A stretch of 64,000 bases of DNA from NCBI GenBank assembly GCA_029215795.1, contig JARDYH010000001.1, positions 191,215,654 through 191,279,653 on the forward strand, read 5' to 3'. This document shows, piece by piece, positions 44,670 to 55,264 of this stretch (its first letter is position 1; each line of letters begins with the position of its first letter). Position numbers and translations under genes: made by a program. Origin of the DNA: Anniella stebbinsi (lineage: Eukaryota > Chordata > Lepidosauria > Squamata > Anniellidae). Under the pieces are notes generated by a model that saw only the letters and a list, made by a program, of their open reading frames with translations, searched no databases and was not told the DNA's origin.

Positions 44670-45054
44670 TTGAGATGACAAGTCCCAGCATTCCTGACCA
44701 TGGGACATACTGACTTGCAATGATGGGAGTTGTAGTCCAACACTTTTGGAGGGCACCAGGTTGGGGAAGGGCTGCTCTAAACAAAAAAAAAGAGAAGTAG
44801 GTGACCCTAAGTTGTTCGTGATCAGTTTTCCACAACCCCATAGTCACCTCTGCATATCATATTCTCCACCCTGTCCTCATGGTTTATCTGCTTTGGGAGA
44901 ATGAGAATTTCACTTGCACTTTCTGCCTCCTTAGGGAGGATGTGGTGTTAAGGCTTGTGAGCCTTAACTGCCAATTTCCCTGCTTTTTGGTGCTTGGTTG
45001 GAAACTGTAGAGCCTTAACATTGTTTTTGTAAACCGTAGCTTTTTTGTTTAATG
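44670..45054 (-). repeat. Right arm of the ~385-bp inverted duplication
   Basis: Reverse complement of 43398-43780. Outer end 'gctttttttgtttaatg' against 'cattaaacaaaaaac' on the left; inner end 'ttgagatgacaagtcccagc' against 'gctgggacttgtcatctcaa'. No open frame of note. Confidence 0.9.
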
Positions 45055-45296
45055 ATGTTCTTATAATCCAAAGGAGATTTCTCCCTCCCTCTTTTTCTTC
45101 TATGAATGTGTGTGATTTTGGGAATACTTGTATGGAGAGGCACAATCCCATGCACCTTTAGACAGAAACAAAGTCGTACAACCCCTAGCATTCCTCATCC
45201 AGCATGGGATTTTTAAATGGCTAAGCATACATAGGATTACACTCTAAATGGTCATAAATGTTTTTAAATGATCTTTCAAGAGGCTCCCCACAGGGC

Positions 45297-45585
45297 TTTG
45301 TATTATTTATTATACTTATATACCGCCCCATAGCCGAAGCTCTCTGGGCGGTTTACAAAAATTAAAAAATAGAGCATTAAAAAGACAATATACAAAATTT
45401 AAAACCATAAACATAAAACAGCTATCATTAAAACACTTCAAAACATTTTAACGGTTAAGCCAGGCCATAATGTCAATCAAACCTCAACTTGAGCTGTTAA
45501 AATGCCTGGGAGAAAAGAAAAGTTTTGACCTGGTGCCGAAAAGACAACAGTGTTGGCGCCAGGTGGCAGAGTTCCCGTCTGTTTA
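45297..45585 (-). mobile_element. L2-like LINE 3' end
   Basis: 'gtattatttattatacttatataccgccccatagccgaagctctctgggcggtttac', then A-rich untranslated sequence and 'cctgggagaaaagaaaagttttgacctggtgccgaaaagac...ttggcgccaggtggcagagttcc'. It is the reverse complement of an L2 3' end including the last part of ORF2. Truncated on the inner side. Confidence 0.7.
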
Positions 45586-45939
45586 ATTTTTGTTTAAATG
45601 ATTTGGACAAAGGGCTAAACTTCTGTCTCCAGAGATATAACAGGAGAGGTTAATGATACCACGGAGAATGCCAGAAAAACGCAAGACAATTTTCAACACC
45701 AAGGGCAATATGTAAAGCACCAGCATGCGGGAGGTTGGTGTCAGTAGCTGTAAAGTCACTATCCGGGAAGAGCTGACTAGAACAGCAAATGCCATTTGGG
45801 AGTGTCTCTGAAATTGCAGAGACATGAAAAGGCAAGGACTGGAGGGCAGGATGAACAGCCACAATGCAAAGCAGTCGGGACCACATTTTGACACCTCTGG
45901 AAATATGCCACTGTGCGCTGTAAAGTGGCAGACACCCTG

Positions 45940-45998
45940 ATAATAATAATAATAATAATAATAATAATTAATTATTATTATTATTATTATTATTATTT
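45940..45998. repeat. Palindromic trinucleotide array
   Basis: (AAT)n for about 29 bp switches to (ATT)n for about 29 bp around TTAATTAA, making a ~58-bp perfect palindrome. It abuts the 3' end of the L2 element at 46000-47400, whose own tail would account for only one of the two halves. Confidence 0.8.
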
Positions 45999-45999
45999 A

Positions 46000-47400
46000 T
46001 AACCCGGCGGGGAACAACAACAATATAAAACACAAAAATCACAAACAGTTAAAATTTAAAAAACAAGAAAAAATACATCATTAAAACATCTTAAAATTCA
46101 TCTGGATAGGCCTTCCAGAAGAGAGCAGTCTTCATGACTCTCTTAAATTCATGAAGACTGCTAATTTGTCTAACCTCCTCCGGCAGACCATTCCATAGTC
46201 TGGGAGCGATGGAAGAGAAGGTCCTCTGGGTAACACTCGTCAGCCTAGTTCTGGCTGACTTGAGTAAGTTCTTCCCACAGGACCTAAGTGTGCGGGGCGG
46301 ATTATACGGGAGAAGGCGATCCCGCAGGTAACCTGGACCCAAACCATGTAGGGCTTTAAAGGTAATAACCAACACTTTATACTTCGCCCGGAAACTGATT
46401 GGCAGCCAACGAAGCGATTTTAAAACTGGTGTAATGTGGTCACCCCTAGGTGTACCGGTGACCAACCTGGCTGCCATATTTTGAACAAGTTGAAGTTTCC
46501 GGACTAGGCACAAAGGTAGCCCTATGTACAGTGCATTGCAGAAGTCAAGCCTCGAAGTTACCAGCATATGCACTACCGTCTTTAGGTCTTCCAGCTCTAG
46601 GAAGGGGCGCAGCTGACGTATCAGCCGAAGCTGATAGTAGGCACTCCTGGCCGTCACATCAATCTGAGCTGTCATTTGGAGCGACGGATCCAGGAGTACC
46701 CCCAAGCTGCGAACACAGTCTTTCAGAGGGGTTGTAACCCCATCCAGAACTGGTTGACACACCTCCAGACCCAGGTTGTGGCCTTTGACAGCAAGCACCT
46801 CCGTCTTGTCTGGATTCAGCTTCAGTTTGTTTTTCCTCATCCAGCCCATTACCGCCTCCAAGCTTTCATTCAGAGGAGACACACTATCCTTAGCTGACGA
46901 TGTTGTCGAAGGCATAGAGAAATATATTTGGGTGTCATCAGCGTATTGATAGCACCCCACCCCATGCCTCTGGATGATCTCTCCCAGCGGTTTCATGTAA
47001 ATGTTAAACAGCATTGGGGATAGGATGGCACCTTGTGGTACACCACATAGCAACTCCTCCTTTGAAGAGCAGCTATCCCCAAGTATCACCATCTGGAACC
47101 TGCCCGAGAGGTAGGATCGGAACCACTGAAGCACAGTGCCCCCAATTCCCAATTCCCCCAGGCGTTCCAGAAGGATACCATGGTCGATGGTATCGAAAGC
47201 CGCTGTGAGGTCCAGGAGTACCAACAGGGACACACTCCCCCTGTCAATATTCAGGCGTAGATCATCCACTAAGGCGACCAAAGCGGTCTCAACTCCGTAT
47301 CCTGGAGCTACAGAAAGAATAGACCACACTGAACACAAAGGAATCATGCCAGAAATGAACCGCTGGAAAACAGGCTCAGGCATCTCTGATCACTGTTAAG
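46000..47400 (-). mobile_element. 5'-truncated L2-like LINE
   Basis: The element comprises the ORF2 frame at 46091-47383 plus a 3' untranslated region (46000-46090: 'cccggcggggaacaacaacaatataaaacacaaaaatc') and the trinucleotide tail at 45940-45998. The 5' limit is set by loss of L2 similarity between about 47315 and 47400. It is the best preserved LINE in the window. Confidence 0.8.
46091..47383 (-). CDS. L2-like LINE ORF2, reverse transcriptase part, 430-codon open frame
   Basis: An uninterrupted frame from the reverse transcriptase domain to the ORF2 stop. It shows LLVLLDLTAAFDTIDH (residues about 53-68, first catalytic Asp), GVPQGAILSPMLFNIYMKPL (114-133) and the active-site YADDTQ at 147-152, then MGWMRKNKLKLNPDKTEVL and the L2-type C-terminus with 'LRWLPISFRAKYKVL'. 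Full L2 ORF2 also has an N-terminal endonuclease, which is missing; sequence before GYGVETALVAL (residue 28 on) does not read as L2 in this frame, and a shift near 47310 is likely. It is 5'-truncated, hence not autonomous, but no stop or frameshift breaks the rest, which suggests a fairly recent insertion. L2 belongs to the CR1 superfamily of non-LTR retrotransposons. Not a host gene. Confidence 0.85.
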   Translation of the reverse strand: MPEPVFQRFISGMIPLCSVWSILSVAPGYGVETALVALVDDLRLNIDRGSVSLLVLLDLTAAFDTIDHGILLERLGELGIGGTVLQWFRSYLSGRFQMVILGDSCSSKEELLCGVPQGAILSPMLFNIYMKPLGEIIQRHGVGCYQYADDTQIYFSMPSTTSSAKDSVSPLNESLEAVMGWMRKNKLKLNPDKTEVLAVKGHNLGLEVCQPVLDGVTTPLKDCVRSLGVLLDPSLQMTAQIDVTARSAYYQLRLIRQLRPFLELEDLKTVVHMLVTSRLDFCNALYIGLPLCLVRKLQLVQNMAARLVTGTPRGDHITPVLKSLRWLPISFRAKYKVLVITFKALHGLGPGYLRDRLLPYNPPRTLRSCGKNLLKSARTRLTSVTQRTFSSIAPRLWNGLPEEVRQISSLHEFKRVMKTALFWKAYPDEF

Positions 47401-47939
47401 CAACAGCATAAAAGGACAGAGAAAAAATAATGGAGAGTTAAAGGCTTTTGTAAAAGTTATGCAGAATAAAGGGGTGGCCCAAAAGAATTTTTGGTCTGTA
47501 GTGCCTGAGACCGTAGCTGGTGGGGTACATGGTTTAAAAACTCTCCTTCCCACACACTCTGCCTGTAAAGTAACGGTGGCGTGAGCATTAGCAGATTCCC
47601 TTTTTGAAGGCAAATGGGCTCACCTAAGTACACACCAACATGAGGTGCCCTGGATCCACCTGGAGGCCCTATTTGGACATTATTCCTCATGTGATTCCAA
47701 GCATGCCTGTGTGTTGTGTATGGCGGGGCGGGGGCAGGCCTGGGCTTGCTGGCCCTCCCTCTCTCTGTCATGTCCATCCTTGTCACTTTCCACACATTGT
47801 GGAGGGATGTCTGAAGCAAGGAGCCTACTCTACATGCATAGGCTCCCCACATGATGTATAAGCCTGTCTACGCAGGATCCTAAATTGCACGGTGAGCCTA
47901 CATCCGCAGAGCAGGCTCCCAACTGTAGATCTTCCCTCT
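47401..47939. other. VWC2L intron, nothing recognised
   Basis: Unassigned sequence. The 131-codon minus-strand frame (47457-47852) and the plus-strand frames opposite it have no recognised domain. 'gtctacgcaggatcc...gtgagcctac' around 47868-47905 may be a degraded DNA-transposon end. Confidence 0.4.
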
Positions 47940-48366
47940 CCAACGTATGGGGATGTATGATGGGGAAATGATATGGGGAAGAGGCGGGCGTGGGCGTCCG
48001 GGCTCCTCAGGGGTCATCGCCATCGCGATTGAGCCCCAGGAGGCCAGAGGCCGCGCGGAAGAGGCGGGAGAGGGCCAGCTACGTCACTTCCGAATCCGGC
48101 CCTCTCCCGCCTCTTCCGCGCGGGCGGTGACGGAGGACCCAGCGCAGCCGCGCGGGCGGCGGAGGATCCGGCGCGGCCGTGCAGGCGGCGGCGGAGGACC
48201 CGGCGCGGCCGCGTGGGCAGCGACGGAGGACCCCACGCGGGCAGCGGAGGAACCCGGCGGTAGGTCCAGGCTCGTTTTTTGGGGGGGGCGTGGCTTGGTG
48301 GGGGGGTTGTTTTGGGGGGGGCGGGGGGGACCGGGATTTTGATTTTTTTAATCTGGTCACCCTACC
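47940..48366. mobile_element. GC-rich DNA-transposon-like element with perfect stem and ~30-bp tandem units
   Basis: Very high GC and CpG in an AT-rich intron. A perfect 26-bp stem, CCGCGCGGAAGAGGCGGGAG... at 48051-48076 with its complement at 48098-48123, encloses a 21-nt loop containing ACGTCACTTCCG. From 48121 to 48265 about five imperfect units of 26-32 bp repeat the theme GGCGGAGGACCCGGCGCGG. The right end 'aatctggtcaccctac' resembles the ends of families A and H, so a transposon is more likely than a host CpG island. The left end is undefined. Long frames on both strands follow from the composition. Confidence 0.5.
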
Positions 48367-49923
48367 GCATGCCGAGAAGGATGTTTCATCCTCGAGTAGC
48401 CGAAACATTTGCTGCTCCTGAGTCTTAGAGTTTATGTTTATGTTTTTTATGTTATTTAAACGATAAATATCACGAAATAATGTTTTTTCCTAAAAGTGAC
48501 ACACCACCCGAGTTATGCTCAGTTTTTTGGCGAAGTTTGACACACCAAGCTCAAAAGGTTGCCCATCACTGCACTAGGACCATGGGAGGGATTATATACA
48601 TGATGAGGAGACATAAAGTCCTGCCCTTGCAAACCAGCACTCCCCTGCTTGATGAAAGTTGTTCCCCTGAAGCTGCTATTTACATTGGCAGGGAAGCCTC
48701 CATTGATGCAAATGGCCACAGGGAGGTTTTTTTCTTGGCACCATCATGTGCATAAGGATGTTGGAGAAAACCGCAATGGATTCAAATGAGATCAGATTTC
48801 TGTGAATCCAACCTGCAGATTTCACAGCAGACTGGCTTTTTCCAATCTGCAGCCTTGCAAGCCATTTTTTATTTAACTTTGGGGTGGGGGAGAATTTGCA
48901 CGAATGTATACGGGCATGAATGCGCATTAGCACAAGTGTGCATTTGGAAACAAATGAAATTCTCCTACAAAAAACCAATTTTATCAATGAGTGTAAATGA
49001 AGGAAAGAAAGGTGCCTGACAATCCAGGAAACACAGATGGAGCAGATTTCACAAAATCTGTACATCTCTAGGTTGGGTGGGTGGGTGTTGAAAGATCAAA
49101 CACTCCCTTGCCACCCGTTGTGGTCCTGCTGCTCCCCCCTCCTTCTGTGGCTGCTATTGTGCACATTAATTGTGTTCACACGTTTTCATGTAGCTTGGCT
49201 TAAGTGAATGTGTGAACCGTTATCACCGCTGCATTTCCACCATTGTGAAACTACATAGGAGAGAACATATTACAAGGACCCCTTGGCATATTTTGATCAT
49301 TCTTTATGTGACAAGGAAGACATTTAATGCTTAGTCTTCTTGAGGCATGTTTTCTTCTGTGCGGTTACTATTGCTTCTGCTGCTGCTGTTATGCAGCTGG
49401 ATGTGTTCTGATCTGACGGCCAGGGTCTTAGAAGCTCTGGAGACGTGTCTGGCTCCATGAGATGAAATTGCATATGAGATCAATGAGAAGTTCAGGAAGG
49501 GCCTTGATAGAAATGTGCTTGGTCAGCTCTCAATATATTTATATTTACCTGTCATGCCTCTGTTGCCATTGGATATGGTTTACTAGAAACATGACCTGAA
49601 AGGGAAAATGGACATGCAGGAACAAAGTGCTGAGATCTCCCCTACTCACCTCCACAACCCGTCTTCCCGTCTTCCCTTCTTCTACAATTCTCTTTCAGAA
49701 CAGGTATTTATTTGGGGTCAATTCTCACACACCTAAGTTTTACCTGGTCTACACTTGTGCTGGTGAGTTCTGAGTCAGGTTATTTATTTTGCTGTTGCTT
49801 TCAAGCCAAGTACATTTTTTTTAGCCAATTAGATCAAAATCTGTCATTAGTTCTTATTTCATAGTCCTTAAACAGTTACCTGGATAATTATCTATTTTGT
49901 CATTGTCTTTTACATAAAATTCA
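48367..49923. other. VWC2L intron, nothing recognised
   Basis: Unassigned sequence. 'aagtttgacacaccaagctcaaaaggttgcccatcactgcac' near 48532-48573 has the flavour of a hAT element end but no partner was seen. Confidence 0.4.
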
Positions 49924-49929
49924 TTTATT

Positions 49930-49932
49930 GAC

Positions 49933-49970
<38 letters not shown>

Positions 49971-50107
49971 CCCGTTTCCCCAGCCTAAGATCTGCACTTT
50001 CCTGTCACTTTTTATCAATGTTTACATTAAGCTTTCCATTTATTTCTGTGTTCCCCCCCCCCCCCCACAGGCCAATGGCAGAATGAGTACCGCAAGAAAA
50101 GAAAAGT

Positions 50108-50146
<39 letters not shown>

Positions 50147-50147
50147 G
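49930..50147. repeat. Simple repeats: (CA)n 49934-49962, poly-C 50054-50067, (ATT)n 50110-50146
   Basis: Three simple arrays in 220 bp. The (ATT)n run is immediately followed by a family C pair (50179). Confidence 0.85.
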
Positions 50148-50178
50148 CATCTGTAGGTATAGAATTGGTGTACCACTG

Positions 50179-50420
50179 AGCCTATCTACACACGCAGGAT
50201 AAAACACTTTGAAAATGTTTGGAAAACTGTATATGGAGTGTGTCCTGGGCCCCAACAGTTTTCAAAATTGTCAGCCTATCTACACTACTGCTTTAAAACG
50301 GTTTTAAATGGCTTAAAACAGTTTATAACAGTTTTGAGAACTGTTGGGGCCCAGGACACACTCCATATACAGTTTTCAAAAAGTTTTCAAAGTGTTTTAT
50401 CCTGCATGTGTAGATAGGTG
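50179..50420. mobile_element. Family C pair, head-to-head
   Basis: The left partial copy (50179-50268) runs 'gcctatctacacacgcaggataaaacactttgaaaatg...gtcctgggccccaacagttttcaaaatt'. The right full copy (50272-50420) runs 'gcctatctacactactgctttaaaacgg...ctgttggggcccaggacacactcc...tttatcctgcatgtgtagatagg'. The left copy lacks its inner third. Together they can form a hairpin of about 90-bp stem. Confidence 0.7.
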
Positions 50421-52974
50421 TTATCCTAAGTGCACACGTTTTCTATTCCTGGATGTCGGGTAGCTAAGGCTATACACTTCACAAACCAGCAGAGCTGGAA
50501 CATCTCCAGATTTAAATATTTTTGGATTTAAGCCAAACAACAAATACCATGGAAGGCAATGTGATTGGATTGGTTTAAGAGTTTTGCAAATCTATCTGTC
50601 CGCTTAGTTTCGGTGGGAACAATACTGCAATAAAGAAGATACATGCCCTGAACCAGCTTGGAGGCACTATGCATGCAGACAGCTGTCCCTATGTGCCCTC
50701 CCCCCAATCCAGTTACAAGGACTTATGAAACCCTCTTTTAAAAGCTCTTATTATACCCATGATTAGATAGCTGTGTTCCATCCCTTTCTCCCTGCTTCAC
50801 AGCTAAACACTATGTGCATTGAGTGTGCTCACAGATAGATCTGGCCCATGGGTTATGTGCGGTGGAGCTGGTGGACAGACTTAGTAACATAGCTTGAGAA
50901 GCATTTAATATAGGGCACCTGGCAGTTCCATCTTACTAAGCTTTCCTGCCCATTTGTAATCCAATTTAGCTGCCACATGTTAGTGCCAATGCGCTTTAGA
51001 GCCAGAGATGTTGTGGTAATCCAGCAAGTTCAGTTTCTAAAGCAGATATTATAGTTCTGCTGGTGCACACAATTATCTTGAATCCTTCTTCTGAACTACT
51101 CGGATTCCTTTCTCATTGATCTGATTTCTTTCCCCATTTCTATCTGTTTATCTGCCAACCATCCATCCATCTCAGATGCACAAATTAGTTGGGGTTTAAA
51201 AATGGGATATGCCATCCCTCAGTGCATCTGGATGTGAATTCCCTTGACAGCCAAGGACAGCATCTGTATTTTGACATTTGCCCAGTTAGCAACTCTGTAG
51301 GGGATTTTTTTTAAATAATACTTTTTTCATTAGGGGAAGTTCAACACAAAGAGATAGATGTGTGCTACAACATGCCCCAGAATAAAAGGTCACACTAGCA
51401 CCAGTAGATACTTCTTTTGTCTAATTGCAGCAGAGGGAGGATTGATTTTTGTTGGAATCATGGCTGGGGTTAAGTATCCCCTTCCCATGCACTGCAGCCC
51501 TGATATAAAATTAGGAGCAGGGTGTGGCTAGCATTCAGTTTTATCAAAATCCTTTGATACAGTGGCTAACTACACATTAAGAATAATGGCTAGTTTGACC
51601 CTGAAACATTCCATTGAGTTTCCATGGATTTCCAAGGCCATGGGCCAGGAAAACTGAAACCAGGGCAAAATAAAGGGACACGTTTCATGCATTCCTAATT
51701 GCCTGCAGTAGGACCTGAACATTACTGGCTAGGAAAAGTGAATGGACACTAAATGTGCAGTTAATGCCTTGCTAGGGTGTCAGTGTTCAAAAGCAGCAAA
51801 CTTTGATCCTTACCCGTTACACATGGCCTCCAAACAGGTTATCTTTCAACAGAGGGACACCTCTGCTAAATTATCCATGATTATAATGCTGGATTTCTGT
51901 GTAGTACTAATGTATAGACAGACAGTTGGCTATGATAATGGCAGTATCTAAATAAATGGTTTACTTTTAATATAGGTATTATTGTAGTTCATTGTCTGAC
52001 ATGCCCCTTCTACTTGAATACGTATTGCTTTTATCAGCCATGACAGAAATATAGTAAGTCAGTAATTTCAGATACTGTTGCATAGGCAACGTCACTGTAA
52101 TTTTGCCAGGAGGGAGATAATAAATCACACTTTTCCTTTTGACTGATGTTCTGTTTCTCTTGTCTGGTTTCAGCAGCTGAGTTCTATCTGGCAAGCCAGC
52201 ATTGTTCGCGGTTGCTCTTATTAAAGGATAAGGCACATTATTGAAAATGCTTTTGTGTGCAAAGATTTCCAAGCAGTACATGAAATTATAGAACATATAA
52301 TAAAAAGACCTCACTGAGCTGGGTGCTATTGTGAAAACCACCACATGCTTCTTTCAGGCCAGGAAAGAGTTCATCTGAAAAACTGCCTCACTCACTTTAG
52401 TGGCTTTATTAGTCATCTGACTTTTTTTTTTTTTGTAAATTACGAACTGCTCAACGTTGCTGGTGAAGTGTATCACTGGGCAGTCTACTCCACACCAAGA
52501 GGGTTTCATAATGTTTGCTTAAGCCTTTATTAGCTTGCTTGGAGCTGAGCACTTTCTAAGGTTCACCATGGAATTGAGATGAGCAAATCTACAACTCAAA
52601 AAGCAAATGGTTGAAAGGTGGTGTGTGTGTGTGTGTGTGTGTAGAGCAATCAAAGCCTCACTAAACGTTTTAAGCCTTCTAGTTCTCAGAGATTTTTTTT
52701 TTACAAGAACTATTGTTTGGATTGAACAATTAGGTAGGCCATAGTTTGGGTAAATATTGGACTGACATAGCTCACAGATATCTAAAAGGTCTGTTTTCCT
52801 GTTTAACTTAGATGCATTTGTCACCTATAAGACAACCTTGTTTATTGTAGCTGCAGAAAACATCAGTAGAAATCAGTATGGAAATTGAATTGTTCTCTCA
52901 TGTTGTGAAGCCCATTTGATATGAACTGAAGCAGAGATGTTCCATGAGCTTTCGAGCTTTTCTACACAAGACTA
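50421..52974. other. VWC2L intron, nothing recognised apart from (GT)n at 52618-52643
   Basis: A comparatively repeat-poor stretch with no recognised gene. The 121-codon minus-strand frame at 51979-52344 has no recognised domain. Repeat-poor intronic stretches can carry conserved regulatory sequence, which cannot be judged from one sequence. Confidence 0.5.
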
Positions 52975-53484
52975 TGGCTCAGTTCGGACGACACATTAGG
53001 CAAGGGAGGAGTGGGGGAACAATTGTCAGTTGTGTTGCTTATTGTGTCGTCTGGAGGGCAGCACACAACGCACACACAACTGACAGTACATTAGTCAGGC
53101 ACTTTAAACAACGGAGCGAAACAACGGGCTTGCACGTTGTTTAGCCCGAAGCCCCACTGTTTAAAGTGTCGTCCGAATTCAGCCCCCCCCCCTCCGTGGA
53201 CTATTCCGTTTTGGAATAGAGTTCTGCTGCCTAGAGCAGCCAAAAAACCCCAGCCGCTCTATGCAGCCGGCAGAACTCACGGTGCATGCTGGGTTACGGC
53301 TGGGGGACACACGGAGGAGAGGCTACAACCAAAATGGCCGTCACAAGTTCCTTGCAGCTGGGGCGTTTGCCGGTTCTGAGCAGCGCCGGCTGCAGTGTGT
53401 CGTCTGTGGAGCTCCTCCTGCCTAACGCACGGTCAGTATGTTATTTACCCCTCTGTTGCTTAATATGTTGTCCGAACTGAGCCA
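52975..53484 (-). mobile_element. Family B ~500-bp inverted-end DNA element, copy 2
   Basis: TGGCTCAGTTCGGACGACAC at the left and 'ttgtccgaactgagcca' at the right. The interior is the reverse complement of the copy at 20290 almost throughout ('acaacgggcttgcacgttgtttagcccgaagcccc', 'ccgtggactattccgttttggaatagagttctgctgcc', 'accaaaatggccg'). The high similarity suggests recent activity. No transposase; the target duplication was not resolved. Confidence 0.75.
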
Positions 53485-53827
53485 TTGTGTACTCATCAGT
53501 CCTTACTCACAGTTCTTTATGGGTTCTTTAGATGACATTGAGATCCCCCAGTTTCACTTCTGTTTTTTAAGAACATTTTCCTGATTTTTTTTTAGAGGGG
53601 GGAAAATGGAGCGTTACTTGTGAAAGTGAAAAAACAACATACTTTCCTACTTGTGTCATTGTGATGTTCCGCTACAGCACAATGCCACCTACAGGTTATG
53701 TAGCAGAAAAGCAGGAAAGGAAAAGCTTTTTGTGTAGACCTGGGATCTCAGTTCTGCAATGAAACTGAAAGTAGATACAATGGATTAACAGCCTAGGGTA
53801 GAAAAGCTCTTCTTTTCTGATTGACTA
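53485..53827. other. VWC2L intron, nothing recognised
   Basis: Unassigned sequence between two mobile elements. Confidence 0.5.
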
Positions 53828-54039
53828 GATGGTATAAGGCAGTTTCCTATATTCGGATCAGTTACCAAACTGAGTCAGACTATTGACTGGTCTATCTCAG
53901 TATCGTCGTCAACACTGATTGGTAGTGGCTCCCCAGAGTTTCAGACTGGATTCTTTCCCAGCTGTACCTGGAGATGCCAGGGCTTGAACCTGGGATTTTT
54001 TCCATGCAAACATGTGCTCTACCACTGAACCACAGCCCT
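53828..54039 (-). mobile_element. tRNA-derived SINE
   Basis: On the minus strand it begins 'gggctgtggttcagtggtagagcacatg' (A box) and 'ccaggttcaagccctggcat' (B box), then 'ctccaggtacagctgggaaagaatcc', 'ggagccactaccaatcagtgttgacg' and 'gactcagtttggtaactgatccgaatataggaaactgcc'. This is a classic polymerase III promoter head with a conserved body, a different SINE family from 27681-27922. Confidence 0.78.
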
Positions 54040-55256
54040 TCCCTGAAATTGTTATATTAAGTCTGCTTCTTATCACAGCATGTTTGTCTTTTGGGCTCTA
54101 AAAGGAATCTTATTTTGTGATCAGCTTTGGTTGTACATATGACTGAATGACTTTATCTATGGACTGTATATGTTCTTCTCTTTCCTCATCTAATGTGCAT
54201 ATCTGTCTTTTGCAAAGAATTATTGGAAGCTCCATGTATTTATCCTTGGGAGTTCTGGGCCGGCTGACTTCCATAGGATAGTTGCAAACCTGGAAGGGAT
54301 CTGTTTTTCCTTCCGCCCTGGTCTGTGCTCCCCTTCCCACATGGGAAGGACTTAACCAAGGTTGAAATGATAGGTTCTGGTTTAGCAGGGCTGCAGAGCT
54401 TTAAAAATCAAGCAACCAACCATACTTGAAGAAAGAATAGATACATTTCTGAATACAATGCTAGGTAGTGTATGCTCTCAATTTGCACCTGAGAGCGAAA
54501 AGAATTGGCCTTAAATTGTGAATACTTTAATATCTGGTGAATGCAATGACACAGAAATGAAAAAGCAATATATTTTTGGCACAAACCTTTGTTGATATAA
54601 TTGCATTGACTGAAACCTTTTTAAGGAGAATTAGCAAGGGAGCAGATGTCTGGTGCTCCGAAAACAAATGTTCCCATAATTAATTGATCATCAGTGCTTG
54701 ACAAGGTTATCAAGACAGCTATTAATTGGATGATGAGCCCATATGCAAGAGTCAAAACTACCCTTCATTATATTCACCTGGAAACAATGGTTCTGAGCGC
54801 ACACACATCCTTTTTTATACTGCAGTGAGACTTGGTTTGTCATCACTAACATCCTGGAAAAAAATTGTCACAGACTTCTACAGTACTGAGATCTAATTCA
54901 TGTATTAGTATACATGTATACATTTGAGGTGCACAAGGGGATGACTGGCACCAACAAGTTTTGTACTCAGAGAGTCTGAGTGGCCAGAGTGTGCTTAGAG
55001 CAAACAAAGCAACGGAACACAAAGAATAAATGCATCTGACTGTAGAATTTGGAAGGGAACTATTGACAACCTGAAGTCATTTTGCAATTTTGGCTTCTGA
55101 TCTTGAGGCAAAGATGGCGAAAACAGGCTTTTCTTCAGACTAGCTTTCTGCACAACCAAGACATGGCTACAACCATAACATGGCTACCTCCTTGAATGCA
55201 CTGACTGAAAGCGATATTTGTGTGTTGAACTGCTTTCTTGAGTGACTTGTCATGCA
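54040..55256. other. VWC2L intron, nothing recognised
   Basis: Unassigned AT-rich sequence with no recognised repeat or gene. Confidence 0.5.
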
Positions 55257-55264
55257 CCAGAACC

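Noticed and set aside
46531..47399. Plus-strand frames at 46531, 46676, 47014 and 47136
   Set aside because: All are antisense shadows of the L2 reverse transcriptase frame.
47947..48408. Overlapping Gly/Arg- and Pro-rich frames of over 100 codons
   Set aside because: They follow from the GC-rich tandem units and poly-G tracts of the element at 47940-48366 and have no domain.
53828..54039. tRNA gene
   Set aside because: A- and B-box-like sequence is present, but it continues into a SINE body with no acceptor stem closure, so it is a tRNA-derived SINE.
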